A program made the position numbers and the translations under genes. From the NCBI GenBank assembly GCA_951812535.1, contig CATOSK010000005.1, forward strand, positions 1 through 64,000: 64,000 bases of DNA, read 5' to 3'. Positions 42,779 to 51,877 of the stretch are shown piece by piece (positions within the stretch are counted from its first letter, which is position 1; every line of letters begins with the position of its first letter). The notes under the pieces are model-generated. The model was not told where the DNA came from and ran no database searches. It saw nothing but the letters and a program-made list of their open reading frames with translations. Source of the stretch: an uncultured Dehalococcoidia bacterium (GTDB lineage Bacteria > Chloroflexota > Dehalococcoidia > Lucifugimonadales > UBA3495).

Positions 42779-44635
42779 TTACTGGCTGAAGTACATGGTG
42801 TTGGCCCTTATACGCGGAGCGTAGTGGGGCTCCCACTCCAGGTTGGCGGACAATCCGTAGATCTGCACCACCTGGAAATTCGGATAGAAGTGGAAGTCGT
42901 CATGTACCCGGTTGGCGATGGCTTCCAGCCTCTGCCTGCGCAGGTCGCCGGTCGGGGTCTCGATGGCTTCCTGGATCGCTTCCTGTAGGTCCTGGTAGCA
43001 GACCCCGCTGCTGCGGCTGTAGCAACTGTTGCGGAGGAGGGCCTGCCGCGAGTAGTCCAGAGACTCGGTGGAAGTCGCCGACTCCACTATATGCTGGGAG
43101 GCAAATTCCGGGGGTCCAGGTCCCAGGTTCTTGCACTTCTCGTGCAGATCGTTGCCCGCGGCGTTCTCGAAGTCTTCCCGCGTCCGCTGGTGGCCGCAGT
43201 TGGACCGTTGCTTGGCGGACCGGACCGACGATTCAACCACTTCCAGGTTCGCGTTGATGCCTACCTCCCGCCAGAACGTTACGACCGCCTCGGCGTACTC
43301 AACGTCCTTGGGAACACGGTTAGCGCGGATGAAGAGGTTGATCTCGTTATCTTCGTCGTACCCAGCTTCGGCCAGCAGTTCCCTGGCACGGGCGGGGTCA
43401 TAGGGATACGCAGCTGTGTTCTCTTCGGTGATGCCCACGGTACCGTCCTGGGCCAGGTTGGTGTGACATTCCAGCAGACCGTCGAAGATCTCTTCCATCA
43501 GGGTCGGGCAGTCGATGGCCAGGGCCAGAGCTTCCCGAATCCCCCGCTTGCTCAGCTCGGGGTGATGGACAGTGTCGATGGTGTAGATGTAGACCTCATT
43601 GTTGGTCCCGGATTTCCACTTAGGGACCCGGTCGCGGTCCTCCAGGGCGATCTCCGCCCAATCGACTTCACCGGTTTCCAGGGCAGAGGCTCGAACCAGG
43701 GGCTCGTTGCGCCACTGCTGGATAACGGTCTTGATGGACGGGGCGCGCGAATAGATGGTGTTGGGGTTGGGGTTGTAGTCCTCGTTGGCCTCCAACTCCA
43801 CTTCCACGCCCGAGCGCCACTCCACGATCTTGTAGGGCCCCAGGCCCACGGTGAAGCGCTCAATGTCGTCTTCGGAAGCCTGTTCAAACCAGCCTACGTC
43901 CTGGAACTTGGTGAAGATCGTGGTTCGCGGAAGAATCGGGCATGGGTTGCCGCAGACTACGTCCAGCGTGTAGTCGTCAACGACTTCTCCGCCGATGACG
44001 CCGTGGAAGCTGAAGTCGTTGGAGTTATGGTGCCCGCTGGTCTCTTCGTCGCCGAAGTAATCAATCCAGAACTTGGCCTGGGTGGCGTTCCAGGGAGCGC
44101 CGTTGTGGAAAGTAACCCCTTCCCGCAGATTGAACCGCCAGCGGTCCGGCTCCAGTTGCTCCCATCCCTCGATGCCTGTCAACCCGACCACCTGGTACCC
44201 GTTCAGGTCGTCGATCCAGGTGAGGGGGTCGGAGACCATGTCGTCGCAGACGGTGTTCTGAATGTTTCCGCCGCAGTTGGCAGAAGCTGCTCCGATGGTG
44301 GTCGGCTCTTCGTTGGTGATGATGATGACCTCGTCCTGGGCGGACTCCGGTTGTGTCGGGGGGGCCGGGGTAGGTTGGGGAGCTGCGGTGGGAGCTGCGG
44401 CTTGAGTCTCGCCGCCGGACGCCGCCGGCGCGGGAGCCGTAGTGGGTGGTATGGCCAACGCCGTCGGTTTGGCTACTTCAGGCGCGGGCGCGGCCGATCC
44501 GGACGCAGCGGGTTCGCTGCTGTCGGTGGGAGCCGTCGGGCTCCCGCAGGCCACAATCAATCCCACCAGCAAAATACCCAAGCCCAGGAGCCAGCCATGC
44601 TTCGCCTTCCCTATGGTTCTGCTGTTGTTGGACAT
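42779..44635 (-). CDS. ABC transporter substrate-binding lipoprotein, family 5 (SBP 5)
   Basis: The 618-residue lipoprotein (LIVACG lipobox, Cys about 30) forms a second subgroup with SBP 6: NEEPTTIGAASANCGGNIQNTVCDD, FNLREGVTFHNGAPWNATQAKFWIDYFGDEETSGHHNSNDFSFHG, VCGNPCPILPRTTIF, ELSKRGIREALALAIDCPTLME, NCGHQRTREDFENAAG, KCKNLGPGPP and SCYSRSSGVCYQDLQ. ATG 44635 is chosen with GGAAGGGAAA upstream; an earlier in-frame ATG (44695) lies beyond it without a site. The linker is Ala/Pro-rich. Own promoter and terminator; ligand unknown. Confidence 0.93.
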   Translation of the reverse strand: MSNNSRTIGKAKHGWLLGLGILLVGLIVACGSPTAPTDSSEPAASGSAAPAPEVAKPTALAIPPTTAPAPAASGGETQAAAPTAAPQPTPAPPTQPESAQDEVIIITNEEPTTIGAASANCGGNIQNTVCDDMVSDPLTWIDDLNGYQVVGLTGIEGWEQLEPDRWRFNLREGVTFHNGAPWNATQAKFWIDYFGDEETSGHHNSNDFSFHGVIGGEVVDDYTLDVVCGNPCPILPRTTIFTKFQDVGWFEQASEDDIERFTVGLGPYKIVEWRSGVEVELEANEDYNPNPNTIYSRAPSIKTVIQQWRNEPLVRASALETGEVDWAEIALEDRDRVPKWKSGTNNEVYIYTIDTVHHPELSKRGIREALALAIDCPTLMEEIFDGLLECHTNLAQDGTVGITEENTAAYPYDPARARELLAEAGYDEDNEINLFIRANRVPKDVEYAEAVVTFWREVGINANLEVVESSVRSAKQRSNCGHQRTREDFENAAGNDLHEKCKNLGPGPPEFASQHIVESATSTESLDYSRQALLRNSCYSRSSGVCYQDLQEAIQEAIETPTGDLRRQRLEAIANRVHDDFHFYPNFQVVQIYGLSANLEWEPHYAPRIRANTMYFSQ

Positions 44636-44732
44636 TACGAAATTTCCCTTCCATTTGTTGGGGACGTTAAGGACCGTTGCTAGGGGTTGCCACAAAGATC
44701 GATACTTTCACCCCCCGAGAAGATTTCGGGTA

Positions 44733-44762
44733 CTTATAGGTTAAACGGAACGGCATTGTCAA
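44733..44762 (-). promoter_or_regulatory. Promoter of SBP 5
   Basis: TTGACA (44762-44757, minus strand), 18-bp spacer, TATAAG (44738-44733). Confidence 0.75.
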
Positions 44763-44891
44763 ATGCCTGCAATAGGATGTTTCTACGGCGTATATGCGAC
44801 GACATCCAGACTCTTATTACCGTGAACATCAACAATTAATGTAACGTCCTCGCCGGGTGCGGAAGGAAACGCAAGCGCAGTGGGAAAAATG

Positions 44892-44920
44892 CAACACCCC
44901 GGGAGTTTCCCGGGGTGTTG
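44892..44920 (-). terminator. Terminator of SBP 6
   Basis: CAACACCCCGGGA (44892-44904) pairs with TCCCGGGGTGTTG (44908-44920); CATTTTTCCC follows on the minus strand. Confidence 0.87.
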
Positions 44921-44943
44921 CGGTAACCGGATGGGTCGAGGGG

Positions 44944-46881
44944 CTACTCGGTGAAATACATCGTATTGGCCCGGATGCGGGGCGCGTAGGTGGGTATCCA
45001 TTCCAGGTGCTCGGACAGGGCATAAACCGAGACCACCTGGAACCCTTGCACGAAGTGGAAGTTGTCGTGCACCCGGTCCGCAATGGCTTCCATTCGCTGG
45101 CGGCGCAGGTCGCCCGTCGGGGTGGCGTTGGCTTCCTCAATCGCGTCCTGCAGGTCCTGGTAGCAGATGCCGCTGCTGCGGCTGAAGCAGCTGTTGCGCA
45201 GGACGGCCTGCCGGGAGTAGTCCAGCGACTCGGTGGAGGTGGGACCGCCGCTGATCTGCATCGAAGCGAAGTTCGGGGGCCCGGGGCCCAGGCTCCGGCA
45301 CTTCTCGTGAAGGTCGGCTCCGGCGGCGGCTTCAAACTCTTCCCTGGTCCGCTGGTGGCCGCAGTTGGAACGGCCGGCTGCCCCGTAAACGCTGGACTCG
45401 ACCACGTTCAGTTCGGCGTTGATCCCCGCTTCCCGCCAGGCACTTACCAGGGCCTCACCGAACTCGGTGTCCTTGGGAACCCGGTTGTTGCGCATGGTCA
45501 GGGCGATCTTGTGGTCGCGGTTGTAGTTGGCGTCAGCCAGCAACTGCTTGGCCCGTTCCAGGTTGTACGGATGGGGGGCCGAGTTCCGCTCGGTTATCCC
45601 AACAGTGCCCGGTTGAGCTATGTTGGCGTAGCAGTTCACCAGACCTTCGAAGATCTGCTCCAGGATGGTCTGGCAGTCGGCCGAGATGTTCAACGCTTCC
45701 CGCACTTCAATTTTTCTGAGTTCCGGGTCGTGTACCGTGTCCATGGAGAAGCGGAACACCTCGTTGTTGGTAGCGGACACCCACTTGGGCACCCGGTCCC
45801 GGTCGTCCAGGGATATCTCGGCCCAGTCGGCTTCACCCGTCTCCAGCATTGAAGCCCTCACCAACGGTTCGTTGCGCCACTGCTGGATAACTGTGTTGAT
45901 AATCGGCGGGCGGGAGAAGATGGTGTTGGGGTTGGGGTTGTAGTCCTCGTAGGCTTCCAGCTCGATTTCCAGTCCGGACCGCCATTCGACGACGCGGTAG
46001 GGACCCAGACCGACGGTGAACCGCTCTATGTCCTCTTCCGAGGCTTGCTCGAACCAGCCCACGTCCTGGAACTTGGTGAAAATGGTGGTGCGGGGCAGGA
46101 TAGGGCAAGCCTTGCCGCAAACCACGTCCAGGGTCAGGTCGTCCACCACCTCTCCTCCAATGACTCCGTGGAAGCTGAAGTCGTTGGAGTTATGGTGTCC
46201 ACTGGTTTCCTCATCTCCGAAGAAGTCGATCCAGAACTTGGCCTGCTCGGCGTTCCAGGGAGCCCCGTTGTGGAAGGTGACGCCTTCCCGCAGGTAGAAT
46301 CTCCACCGGTCGGGGTCAATCTGCTCCCAACTCTCGATGCCTGTCAGCCCTACCACCTGGAAGTCCTGCTGGTCGTCGATCCAGGTCAGGGGATCAGAGG
46401 CCATGTCATCGCAGATTGTGTTCTGGATGTTGCCGCCGCAGTTGGCCGAGGCCGCGCCGATGGTCGTCGGTTCCTCGTTGGTCACGAAGATGACACGGTC
46501 CCGGGCGCTGGTGACATCCGGCCACGCGACTGCGGGAGCGGGAACGGCGGTGGGAGCAACCGGCGCCGACCCAGATGTTGTCGCCGGGGCGGTCGACGTC
46601 GTAGTGGCTGGGGAAGTGGACGAACTCGCAGATTGGGTCGTGGCCTCCGATCCGCTGGGCGCGGCAGGCTCAGCCGGAGCCGCGGTCGGAGCGATTTCCA
46701 GAGCCTGGGGTTTGGCCAGCTCAGGCTCTGCAGCGGTTTGTGGTTGCGAGGCTTCTCCTTCTCCGGCCTCCTGCGCCGGCGAGGAAGTCCCGCAGGCCAC
46801 AACCAAGCCCAGCAGAAGAATGCCCAGCCCCAGTAACCATTGGGCGCTTAGTTTCCGTTTGGGTTCCTTCGTTTCGGACAT
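44944..46881 (-). CDS. ABC transporter substrate-binding lipoprotein, family 5 (SBP 6)
   Basis: The 645-residue lipoprotein (LVVACG lipobox, Cys about 30) is the close paralogue of SBP 5, with the same NEEPTTIGAASANCGGNIQNT, GDEETSGHHNSNDFSFHGVIG and CGHQRTREEFEAAAG motifs. Its linker is longer and Ser/Thr/Ala-rich (about 35-110). ATG 46881 is chosen with AAGGGGAA upstream; the open frame reaches 47067 but reads across the promoter. The shared SGHHNSNDFSFHG segment between SBP 5 and 6 suggests a common ligand class. Monocistronic. Confidence 0.93.
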   Translation of the reverse strand: MSETKEPKRKLSAQWLLGLGILLLGLVVACGTSSPAQEAGEGEASQPQTAAEPELAKPQALEIAPTAAPAEPAAPSGSEATTQSASSSTSPATTTSTAPATTSGSAPVAPTAVPAPAVAWPDVTSARDRVIFVTNEEPTTIGAASANCGGNIQNTICDDMASDPLTWIDDQQDFQVVGLTGIESWEQIDPDRWRFYLREGVTFHNGAPWNAEQAKFWIDFFGDEETSGHHNSNDFSFHGVIGGEVVDDLTLDVVCGKACPILPRTTIFTKFQDVGWFEQASEEDIERFTVGLGPYRVVEWRSGLEIELEAYEDYNPNPNTIFSRPPIINTVIQQWRNEPLVRASMLETGEADWAEISLDDRDRVPKWVSATNNEVFRFSMDTVHDPELRKIEVREALNISADCQTILEQIFEGLVNCYANIAQPGTVGITERNSAPHPYNLERAKQLLADANYNRDHKIALTMRNNRVPKDTEFGEALVSAWREAGINAELNVVESSVYGAAGRSNCGHQRTREEFEAAAGADLHEKCRSLGPGPPNFASMQISGGPTSTESLDYSRQAVLRNSCFSRSSGICYQDLQDAIEEANATPTGDLRRQRMEAIADRVHDNFHFVQGFQVVSVYALSEHLEWIPTYAPRIRANTMYFTE

Positions 46882-46981
46882 CAGTAAAAGTTCCCCTTTT
46901 GACGGTGGCAATGAGGTCATTGGATTACGATTTACAACTGATTGTATTAATAAATGCCACCTCCCACGCGGATTTCGCATA

Positions 46982-47010
46982 TTTATAGTTGAGGGGCAAT
47001 CTATTGTCAA
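46982..47010 (-). promoter_or_regulatory. Promoter of SBP 6
   Basis: TTGACA (47010-47005, minus strand), 17-bp spacer, TATAAA (46987-46982). Confidence 0.78.
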
Positions 47011-47052
47011 GCGTGAACCCCAGCGACGGACTGACACTTTGCGGCTTAAGAA

Positions 47053-47086
47053 AAGCAACAGGGGCACGGAAATCCGTGCCCCTGTT
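47053..47086 (-). terminator. Terminator of the 47113 oxidoreductase gene
   Basis: AACAGGGGCACGGA (47057-47070) pairs with TCCGTGCCCCTGTT (47073-47086), then GCTTTTC on the minus strand. Confidence 0.85.
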
Positions 47087-47112
47087 CGTCATGGACGGGA
47101 AATGGGGGTTGG

Positions 47113-48366
47113 TTAATCGTCGCCGGCGACGGCCTCCGGTTCCTTGTCCTCGATGGGTTGGCCAGTCTTGGGGTCAACCTCGAAGGGGCTCTTCAGGTCC
47201 AGCTCCTTGGCCATTTCGCGGACGGCGGGGATGACCTCCTGGCCCATTAGACGCAGGCTCCGCATCTGGTCCTCGTGACTCATCGCACCGTCGCCGTCCC
47301 AGAAGAAGACGCTGCCCGGGCGCAGGTACTCAAGGACGTGGCGTATCTTTGGCAGAACCGTCTTGGGAGTCCCGGAGATGATGCTATAGTCGGCCGCTTG
47401 ATCCTCGTAGGGGCGGCGGTTGGTCCCGAAGCGTCCCGCCGGTCCGAAGGCGGTGGCGGAAAGGCGGCGGGAGGTCCGCGAGGTGTGGCCAGGGAGATTC
47501 ATGATGGCGGGATTGACCTGGCCCTCGTTGCCGGAAAGGAAGGGGTTGCTGACGCCGGACAGGTACTTGCGTCCGACCTCGTCGGCCTTTTCCTCGGTCT
47601 CGTCGACGTGGACCTTCCAGAGGTAGGCGACGTTCTGTGTGCCGGACTTGTGGCCGAACTCGGCGGCCGTGTCGTGGTAAAGCTGGAAGGCCTCCTTGGT
47701 GGGTTCCAGGCGGGTGGCCAGCAGGACCAGCGGGTACGCCTTCTCGGCGGTCCACTTGACGGTCTCAACGCTGACGGTCGACGGAATCCAGATGGGCGGG
47801 TGGGGCTGCTGGAGGGGCCGCGCCCAGGGATTGACGTAGCGGTAGTGGTAGTGCTTGCCCTCCCAGCGCCAGGGGCCTGGGGTGGTCCAGGCTTTGATGA
47901 GGAAGTCGTGGGCTTCCTCGAAGCGCTCCCGGTTGAAGTGGGGGGGAGCGTTGTGGGAGTAGCTCTCCCGCCCGCCGCCGCGGACAAAGCCGGAGACGAG
48001 ACGCCCGTGGGAAATCATGTCGATCATGGCCAACTGCTCGGCCAGCCATAGGGGGTCGTCCCAGATGGGGAGGACATTGCCGAGGATGATGATCTTGGCC
48101 TTGTTGGTGATACGGGCGAGGATGGATGCCCCGACGTTGGTCACTCCCTGCATACAGAAGGGGGTGCTGTGGTGCTCGTTGAGCATGAGGGCGTCGAAGC
48201 CCATCTCCTCAGCGTAGACCTTCTCGTCGAGGTAACGGTTGTAGAGGCTGGCGCCGACCCGGGGGTTGTAGTGCTCGTTGCTGATGCTAAGGTCGGTGGA
48301 CTGGGTGCCCATCAACCCGGAATTGTCGTCCTGCCAGGGCTGTTCGGTGAAGTGGCCAATGAGCAT
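47113..48366 (-). CDS. Luciferase-like (LLM class) flavin-dependent oxidoreductase
   Basis: The 417-residue protein is a TIM-barrel LLM-class flavin oxidoreductase: EEMGFDALMLNEHHSTPFCMQGVTNVGASILA (substrate/flavin region), ILGNVLPIWDDPLWLAEQLAMIDMISHGRLVSGFVRGGGRES, WARPLQQPHPPIWIPST and SGTPKTVLPKIRHVLEYL. The bulk of the length and the EHH motif suit alkanesulfonate-monooxygenase-like enzymes; the cofactor (FMN or F420) and substrate are not decided by sequence. ATG 48366 is chosen with GAGGTG upstream. Such enzymes are expanded in SAR202 genomes, which supports the organism call. Confidence 0.9.
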   Translation of the reverse strand: MLIGHFTEQPWQDDNSGLMGTQSTDLSISNEHYNPRVGASLYNRYLDEKVYAEEMGFDALMLNEHHSTPFCMQGVTNVGASILARITNKAKIIILGNVLPIWDDPLWLAEQLAMIDMISHGRLVSGFVRGGGRESYSHNAPPHFNRERFEEAHDFLIKAWTTPGPWRWEGKHYHYRYVNPWARPLQQPHPPIWIPSTVSVETVKWTAEKAYPLVLLATRLEPTKEAFQLYHDTAAEFGHKSGTQNVAYLWKVHVDETEEKADEVGRKYLSGVSNPFLSGNEGQVNPAIMNLPGHTSRTSRRLSATAFGPAGRFGTNRRPYEDQAADYSIISGTPKTVLPKIRHVLEYLRPGSVFFWDGDGAMSHEDQMRSLRLMGQEVIPAVREMAKELDLKSPFEVDPKTGQPIEDKEPEAVAGDD

Positions 48367-48778
48367 ATCGACACCTCGTGGTTGGGATGCGTTGGGCCGA
48401 AGGGTGCTCCGGGGGGTTGTTGGGCCGAGTTTAGCATCGGCCACAGGGGTTAGCAAGGATAGGATGGCGAGAAAGAATTCCTGGTCCGTTTTGGCCCATT
48501 TGGGGCCGATGGCTCCATGGGGCGCCGGGCTGGAGAATTAATTTCTGTCGCATTCTGATGCATTTTGTTGCATTTGCGGCGGCCCCGGTCGGGTCAGAGA
48601 CATGGGTAGGGATGGCCTACATCCATGGTAGGGAGCTGGCAGCGGGGTTGGCAAGGGGGAAGTGTCAGTTGAGCTCCCAAAGGGATGTGACAAACGATGA
48701 AACTTTGCACTCCACTTGCAAATTTCGATGGGTTCTCGGTTAGCTAAGTTCGGTGCAACGCAGAGTTATGCAACGAAG
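48367..48778. other. Gap before the accessory island
   Basis: No gene seen. GCATT recurs at short spacing around 48550-48578 (GCATTCTGATGCATTTTGTT). Base composition drops in GC from here into the island. Confidence 0.35.
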
Positions 48779-49288
48779 TTAGTTGGAAATCCAACCAGTG
48801 CGAAAGTCCAAGTGGCGTATAAGAGCGAACGTGTTGCACCAGTCAATATTAAAGGCATTGCATACATCTGGGATGTGGCGGTTGGCCCGGGTTTTCTTGG
48901 GCTTCGAAATTTCGTTCGTCACAACGCAGCGGTCAACTACATCCACTAACGCATAAGCAATCAGAAAGGGATCACGGCCTAATTTTTCGACTTCTGCGTC
49001 GGTCAAGTCGTTCGCGTACCCTTCATCAGTCACCAATTCCACGAGATCCCGCCTCACTTCTTCGCCCAAGAGCACGTTTTCCAGATTCTCTCGCAGCCAT
49101 TCGACAACGGCGTCCGCGCGATTAGACCTAGGTAGCATCACTTCTTCGAGTGTTTCCACCGGCAGTTTCAAGAGACCTCTATTGCCCATTTCAGCTAACC
49201 AATCCCAAAATTCGGGAACCCGATCAACGGGGTAATAGTATCGATTGGCATCAATCAATATGTTGGCATCGAGCAGATAAAGCACCAC
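48779..49288 (-). CDS. DUF4411 family PIN-like toxin
   Basis: The 169-residue protein matches DUF4411: LLDANILIDANRYYYPVDRVPEFWDWL (acidic Asp at about 7), PVETLEEVM, GRDPFLIAYAL (second acidic site), VVTNEISKPKKTRANRHIPDVCNAFNIDWCNTFALIRH. PIN-like proteins are Mg-dependent RNases, usually toxins. It starts six bases after the stop of the XRE-ImmA gene, the classic order antitoxin then toxin. Base composition is AT-richer than the surroundings. Confidence 0.9.
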   Translation of the reverse strand: MVLYLLDANILIDANRYYYPVDRVPEFWDWLAEMGNRGLLKLPVETLEEVMLPRSNRADAVVEWLRENLENVLLGEEVRRDLVELVTDEGYANDLTDAEVEKLGRDPFLIAYALVDVVDRCVVTNEISKPKKTRANRHIPDVCNAFNIDWCNTFALIRHLDFRTGWISN

Positions 49289-49294
49289 ACCCGC

Positions 49295-50488
49295 CTAAAA
49301 CGCCCCGTTGGCGTCCAGCAAAGGCTCAACTTGCCTAGGTCTCACGCCAAGAAGTCGTGCCGCCTTAGAAGTCGACAGCGCGTCAGATGCCATCATCGTA
49401 CGAACAAATTCTGTCATCTTTGTTCCCAGTCTGTGGCGACGAACCAAATAGAAACTCGGACCCCCCTCTCGTTCTCGTGCTAAGGCGCGAACCTTCTCCC
49501 GTTCTTCTTTCCATTGCGCCCGGAATGCGGCGTTCAGTTGTCTGAAGTATTCTTGACTAATTAGATCAGATCGGTAGGCGTGATAAGCCACCATGGTACG
49601 GCTGACGTTCGTTTCGGCAGCGAACTGGCTAATCCTTGCGGATATGGTAATGAGGTCATTGCTTTCGTTTAGGTTGAGCTTAAGAAGTTCGTTGCCCGGT
49701 AACAAGAACTCAGCCGCCACCTGATCACAAAACCTCTCTACTTCGTTGTCAGAGTATTCTGAGCTCACTCCAGTTTGACCAAGGATGATATGAACTGTCT
49801 CATGCAGCAATGTAAAAGACCAAGCCGGACGAGCATCTTGATCGTTAATTACTAAGAACGGTGCTACCGTGTCTGCGATAGAGAACCCTCGGAAAACGTT
49901 GACATCGATCGCGGAACGGTAATTCCCCAAATCGCCTTTTAGCAGAACAAAAACCCCCGCGTCTTCAGCACCCTCGCGAAGCAAGTGGAACGCATCCGAT
50001 GCGCTCCGTTCGGAGCGGAATGCGGTCAAAGTCACACCCAATACACTTCGAAGAGACTCCAATACGGTCGGTAGCCCGTCTTCCATTGAGCAAGAACCAA
50101 CAAAACTCAGACGGTCAGCTTCCTCTTCGTCTTCCAGAATAGCTCGAACCATGCTTTGTCGAGCTGTAATGTCCCGAACTAACGTGTCTAGCAACGCGTC
50201 ATCAGACGGGGTATGCTCTGAAGAAAGTGTGCGGAAGTCAATTCCCCGGTTCCCTTTTGGCGGGGGCTTGGACAAATAAAAGGTGAGCAAAGGGCGATGG
50301 TAGACATCCGCCATCTTGACAATCTGGGGACGCGTCGGCTCTTTGACACCCGTCTCCAGAGCCACCATCTTGTCAACTGCGGAGGAACTCCGACTGTCCT
50401 GAAATCCTAGTTTCGTTGCGGCATCAGGTTGAGAAAGGCCAGCGGTTTCCCGTGCCCAAACTAATATCTCTGGATTAACGTTTGGCAT
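49295..50488 (-). CDS. XRE-type regulator fused to ImmA/IrrE metallopeptidase (antitoxin)
   Basis: The 397-residue protein joins an N-terminal HTH (about 7-60; ILVWARETAGLSQPDAATKLGF) to an ImmA/IrrE peptidase domain with HETVH (229-233) and a third ligand region VERFCDQVAAEFLLP. C-terminal residues 345-397 form another HTH-like part (TSKAARLLGVRPRQVEPLLD). This arrangement is the known partner of DUF4411 toxins. It probably represses the operon and controls the toxin by proteolysis. ATG 50488 is chosen; GAGGC precedes it. The whole module is AT-richer than its neighbours, indicating transfer. Confidence 0.9.
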   Translation of the reverse strand: MPNVNPEILVWARETAGLSQPDAATKLGFQDSRSSSAVDKMVALETGVKEPTRPQIVKMADVYHRPLLTFYLSKPPPKGNRGIDFRTLSSEHTPSDDALLDTLVRDITARQSMVRAILEDEEEADRLSFVGSCSMEDGLPTVLESLRSVLGVTLTAFRSERSASDAFHLLREGAEDAGVFVLLKGDLGNYRSAIDVNVFRGFSIADTVAPFLVINDQDARPAWSFTLLHETVHIILGQTGVSSEYSDNEVERFCDQVAAEFLLPGNELLKLNLNESNDLITISARISQFAAETNVSRTMVAYHAYRSDLISQEYFRQLNAAFRAQWKEEREKVRALAREREGGPSFYLVRRHRLGTKMTEFVRTMMASDALSTSKAARLLGVRPRQVEPLLDANGAF

Positions 50489-50552
50489 ATTGGTGCCTCG
50501 GGTCAAGTGCCACGAAAAGCGCATTAACCGTTCGTGTACGGCAGTCCGACTT

Positions 50553-50637
50553 CCCTACCCCGAAAAGAACCCCTGACCAACTCCACGAACCGTTGCGGGT
50601 GCTCCACCTGGGGGCAGATTATTCCCAGATGGAAGCC
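50553..50637 (-). pseudogene. Alpha/beta-hydrolase 3'-end remnant, diverged
   Basis: Minus strand reads GFHLGIICPQVEHPQRFVELVRGSFRG, homologous to the last 28 residues of the hydrolase at 52329 (EIIDNCGHRPEVEHPQRFIELVGGFFG). The rest of the gene is missing. It lies just upstream of the XRE-ImmA gene. Confidence 0.65.
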
Positions 50638-50695
50638 GGAGGGGATGACACAGCTTACCATAGCGGGTATTGACTCCCAGCGGTTGCTTGGCCGG

Positions 50696-51697
50696 CTAGG
50701 TATCCATCGTATTCGCCGAGAATATCTCCTCCAGCCCCACCCGCCGATGCGTCAAGCCCTGCTCCTCTCCATACCGCGCTATCGTCTCCAGGGTCTTGCG
50801 ATTGGCGGCCATTCCGTAGGGCATGGGGTCGGAGGGGAGGGATTTCTGGGCTTGGATGGGGAGGTGTCCCAGCTGGAAGTAGGTCTCGATTAACCTGCGG
50901 GACGGCGCCAGCAGTTGCTCCTTGGCCGACAGGAAGGCCTTGTACAGGTTAAGCGCCACCCAGGGATGGGCCTCCAGCACCGACCGCCGGATCGCGATGC
51001 AGTGGTTGATCGGCAGTACGCCGGTCTTCTGATAGTAGCGGGCGCTCTCCGCCGTCGGGTCGGGAAACAATGGCCGCATAGTGGGCATGGCGTCCACGGA
51101 GGTTCCGGTGCGGTCCAGCAGAGTGTGTCCCGCGATGTGGATGCAGACCCCGTCCAGTTCCCCAGCGGACAGCAGGGAAGCGATGCTCTGGCCGGCGGGA
51201 ATCTGGTTGATCACCACATCACCCGGGGGTTCGTATCCGAACTCGGCTCCGATGCTGTCCAGCCGCTCCTGGTACCAGATATAGCTGTCCGTGTCGGCAT
51301 CAAACTCGTCGTGGAGGACGCCCCTGGACCAGACGGCGGCGGTCATCATGTATTCGGCGACACCGATGCGCTTGCCGGGGAGGTCGTCAACCGACTCGAT
51401 TCCAGAGTCGGCCCGCACCTGGAAGCGGGTGTGGTGGAAAGACCGGAAGGGGAAGACGGGGATGGCCACCCAGGGGGAGTTGCCCCGCTCGGCCAGCATG
51501 AGTAGCGCGGTAACGGACATCTGGGCCACATCAAACTCGGCAAAGCGTAGTTGCCGCCAGATGAGCTCTCCGGAGTAGACGTCGGAGGGGATGAGGTCGA
51601 TCCCGTCGGGCCTCACCGAACCGTCAAGGACCAGGCGGGTCAGGTTGCTGGGCTGCTCTGACACGGCCAGCGCCAGGCTCAGTCGGATATTGGTCAT
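50696..51697 (-). CDS. 4,5-dihydroxyphthalate-decarboxylase-like periplasmic-binding-fold protein
   Basis: The 333-residue protein is of the type annotated as 4,5-dihydroxyphthalate decarboxylase, a PBP2/NMT1-like fold: LVLDGSVRPDGIDLIPSDV, LRFAEFDVAQMSVTALLML, VAIPVFPFRSFHHTRFQVRADSGIESVDDLPGKRIGVAEYMMTAAVWSRGVL. Many members are binding proteins rather than enzymes, so the reaction is not claimed. No signal peptide with the start at 51697 (GGAGG upstream). It lies between two hydrolase-end remnants, suggesting that a hydrolase gene once neighboured it. Confidence 0.85.
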   Translation of the reverse strand: MTNIRLSLALAVSEQPSNLTRLVLDGSVRPDGIDLIPSDVYSGELIWRQLRFAEFDVAQMSVTALLMLAERGNSPWVAIPVFPFRSFHHTRFQVRADSGIESVDDLPGKRIGVAEYMMTAAVWSRGVLHDEFDADTDSYIWYQERLDSIGAEFGYEPPGDVVINQIPAGQSIASLLSAGELDGVCIHIAGHTLLDRTGTSVDAMPTMRPLFPDPTAESARYYQKTGVLPINHCIAIRRSVLEAHPWVALNLYKAFLSAKEQLLAPSRRLIETYFQLGHLPIQAQKSLPSDPMPYGMAANRKTLETIARYGEEQGLTHRRVGLEEIFSANTMDT

Positions 51698-51776
51698 GGG
51701 GGGAACCTCCAGGGTCAATTGGAGAAGGCGGGCCTGCTGATGCCTGCCGAATGTCCCGTTATGTACTGGAACCCAC

Positions 51777-51876
51777 CACTATCCGAAAAACCCTCCGACC
51801 AACTCAATGAACCGCTGGGGGTGCTCGACTTCGGGGCGATGGCCGCAGTTGTCGATGATTTCCAGACGGGCACCGG
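51777..51876 (-). pseudogene. Alpha/beta-hydrolase 3'-end duplicate, nearly exact
   Basis: About 100 bases match the last ~100 bases of the hydrolase gene (52327-52426) at an offset of 550 bp, with few differences. It forms one side of the direct repeat that brackets the DUF4258-DUF2283 pair. Confidence 0.8.
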
Positions 51877-51877
51877 G

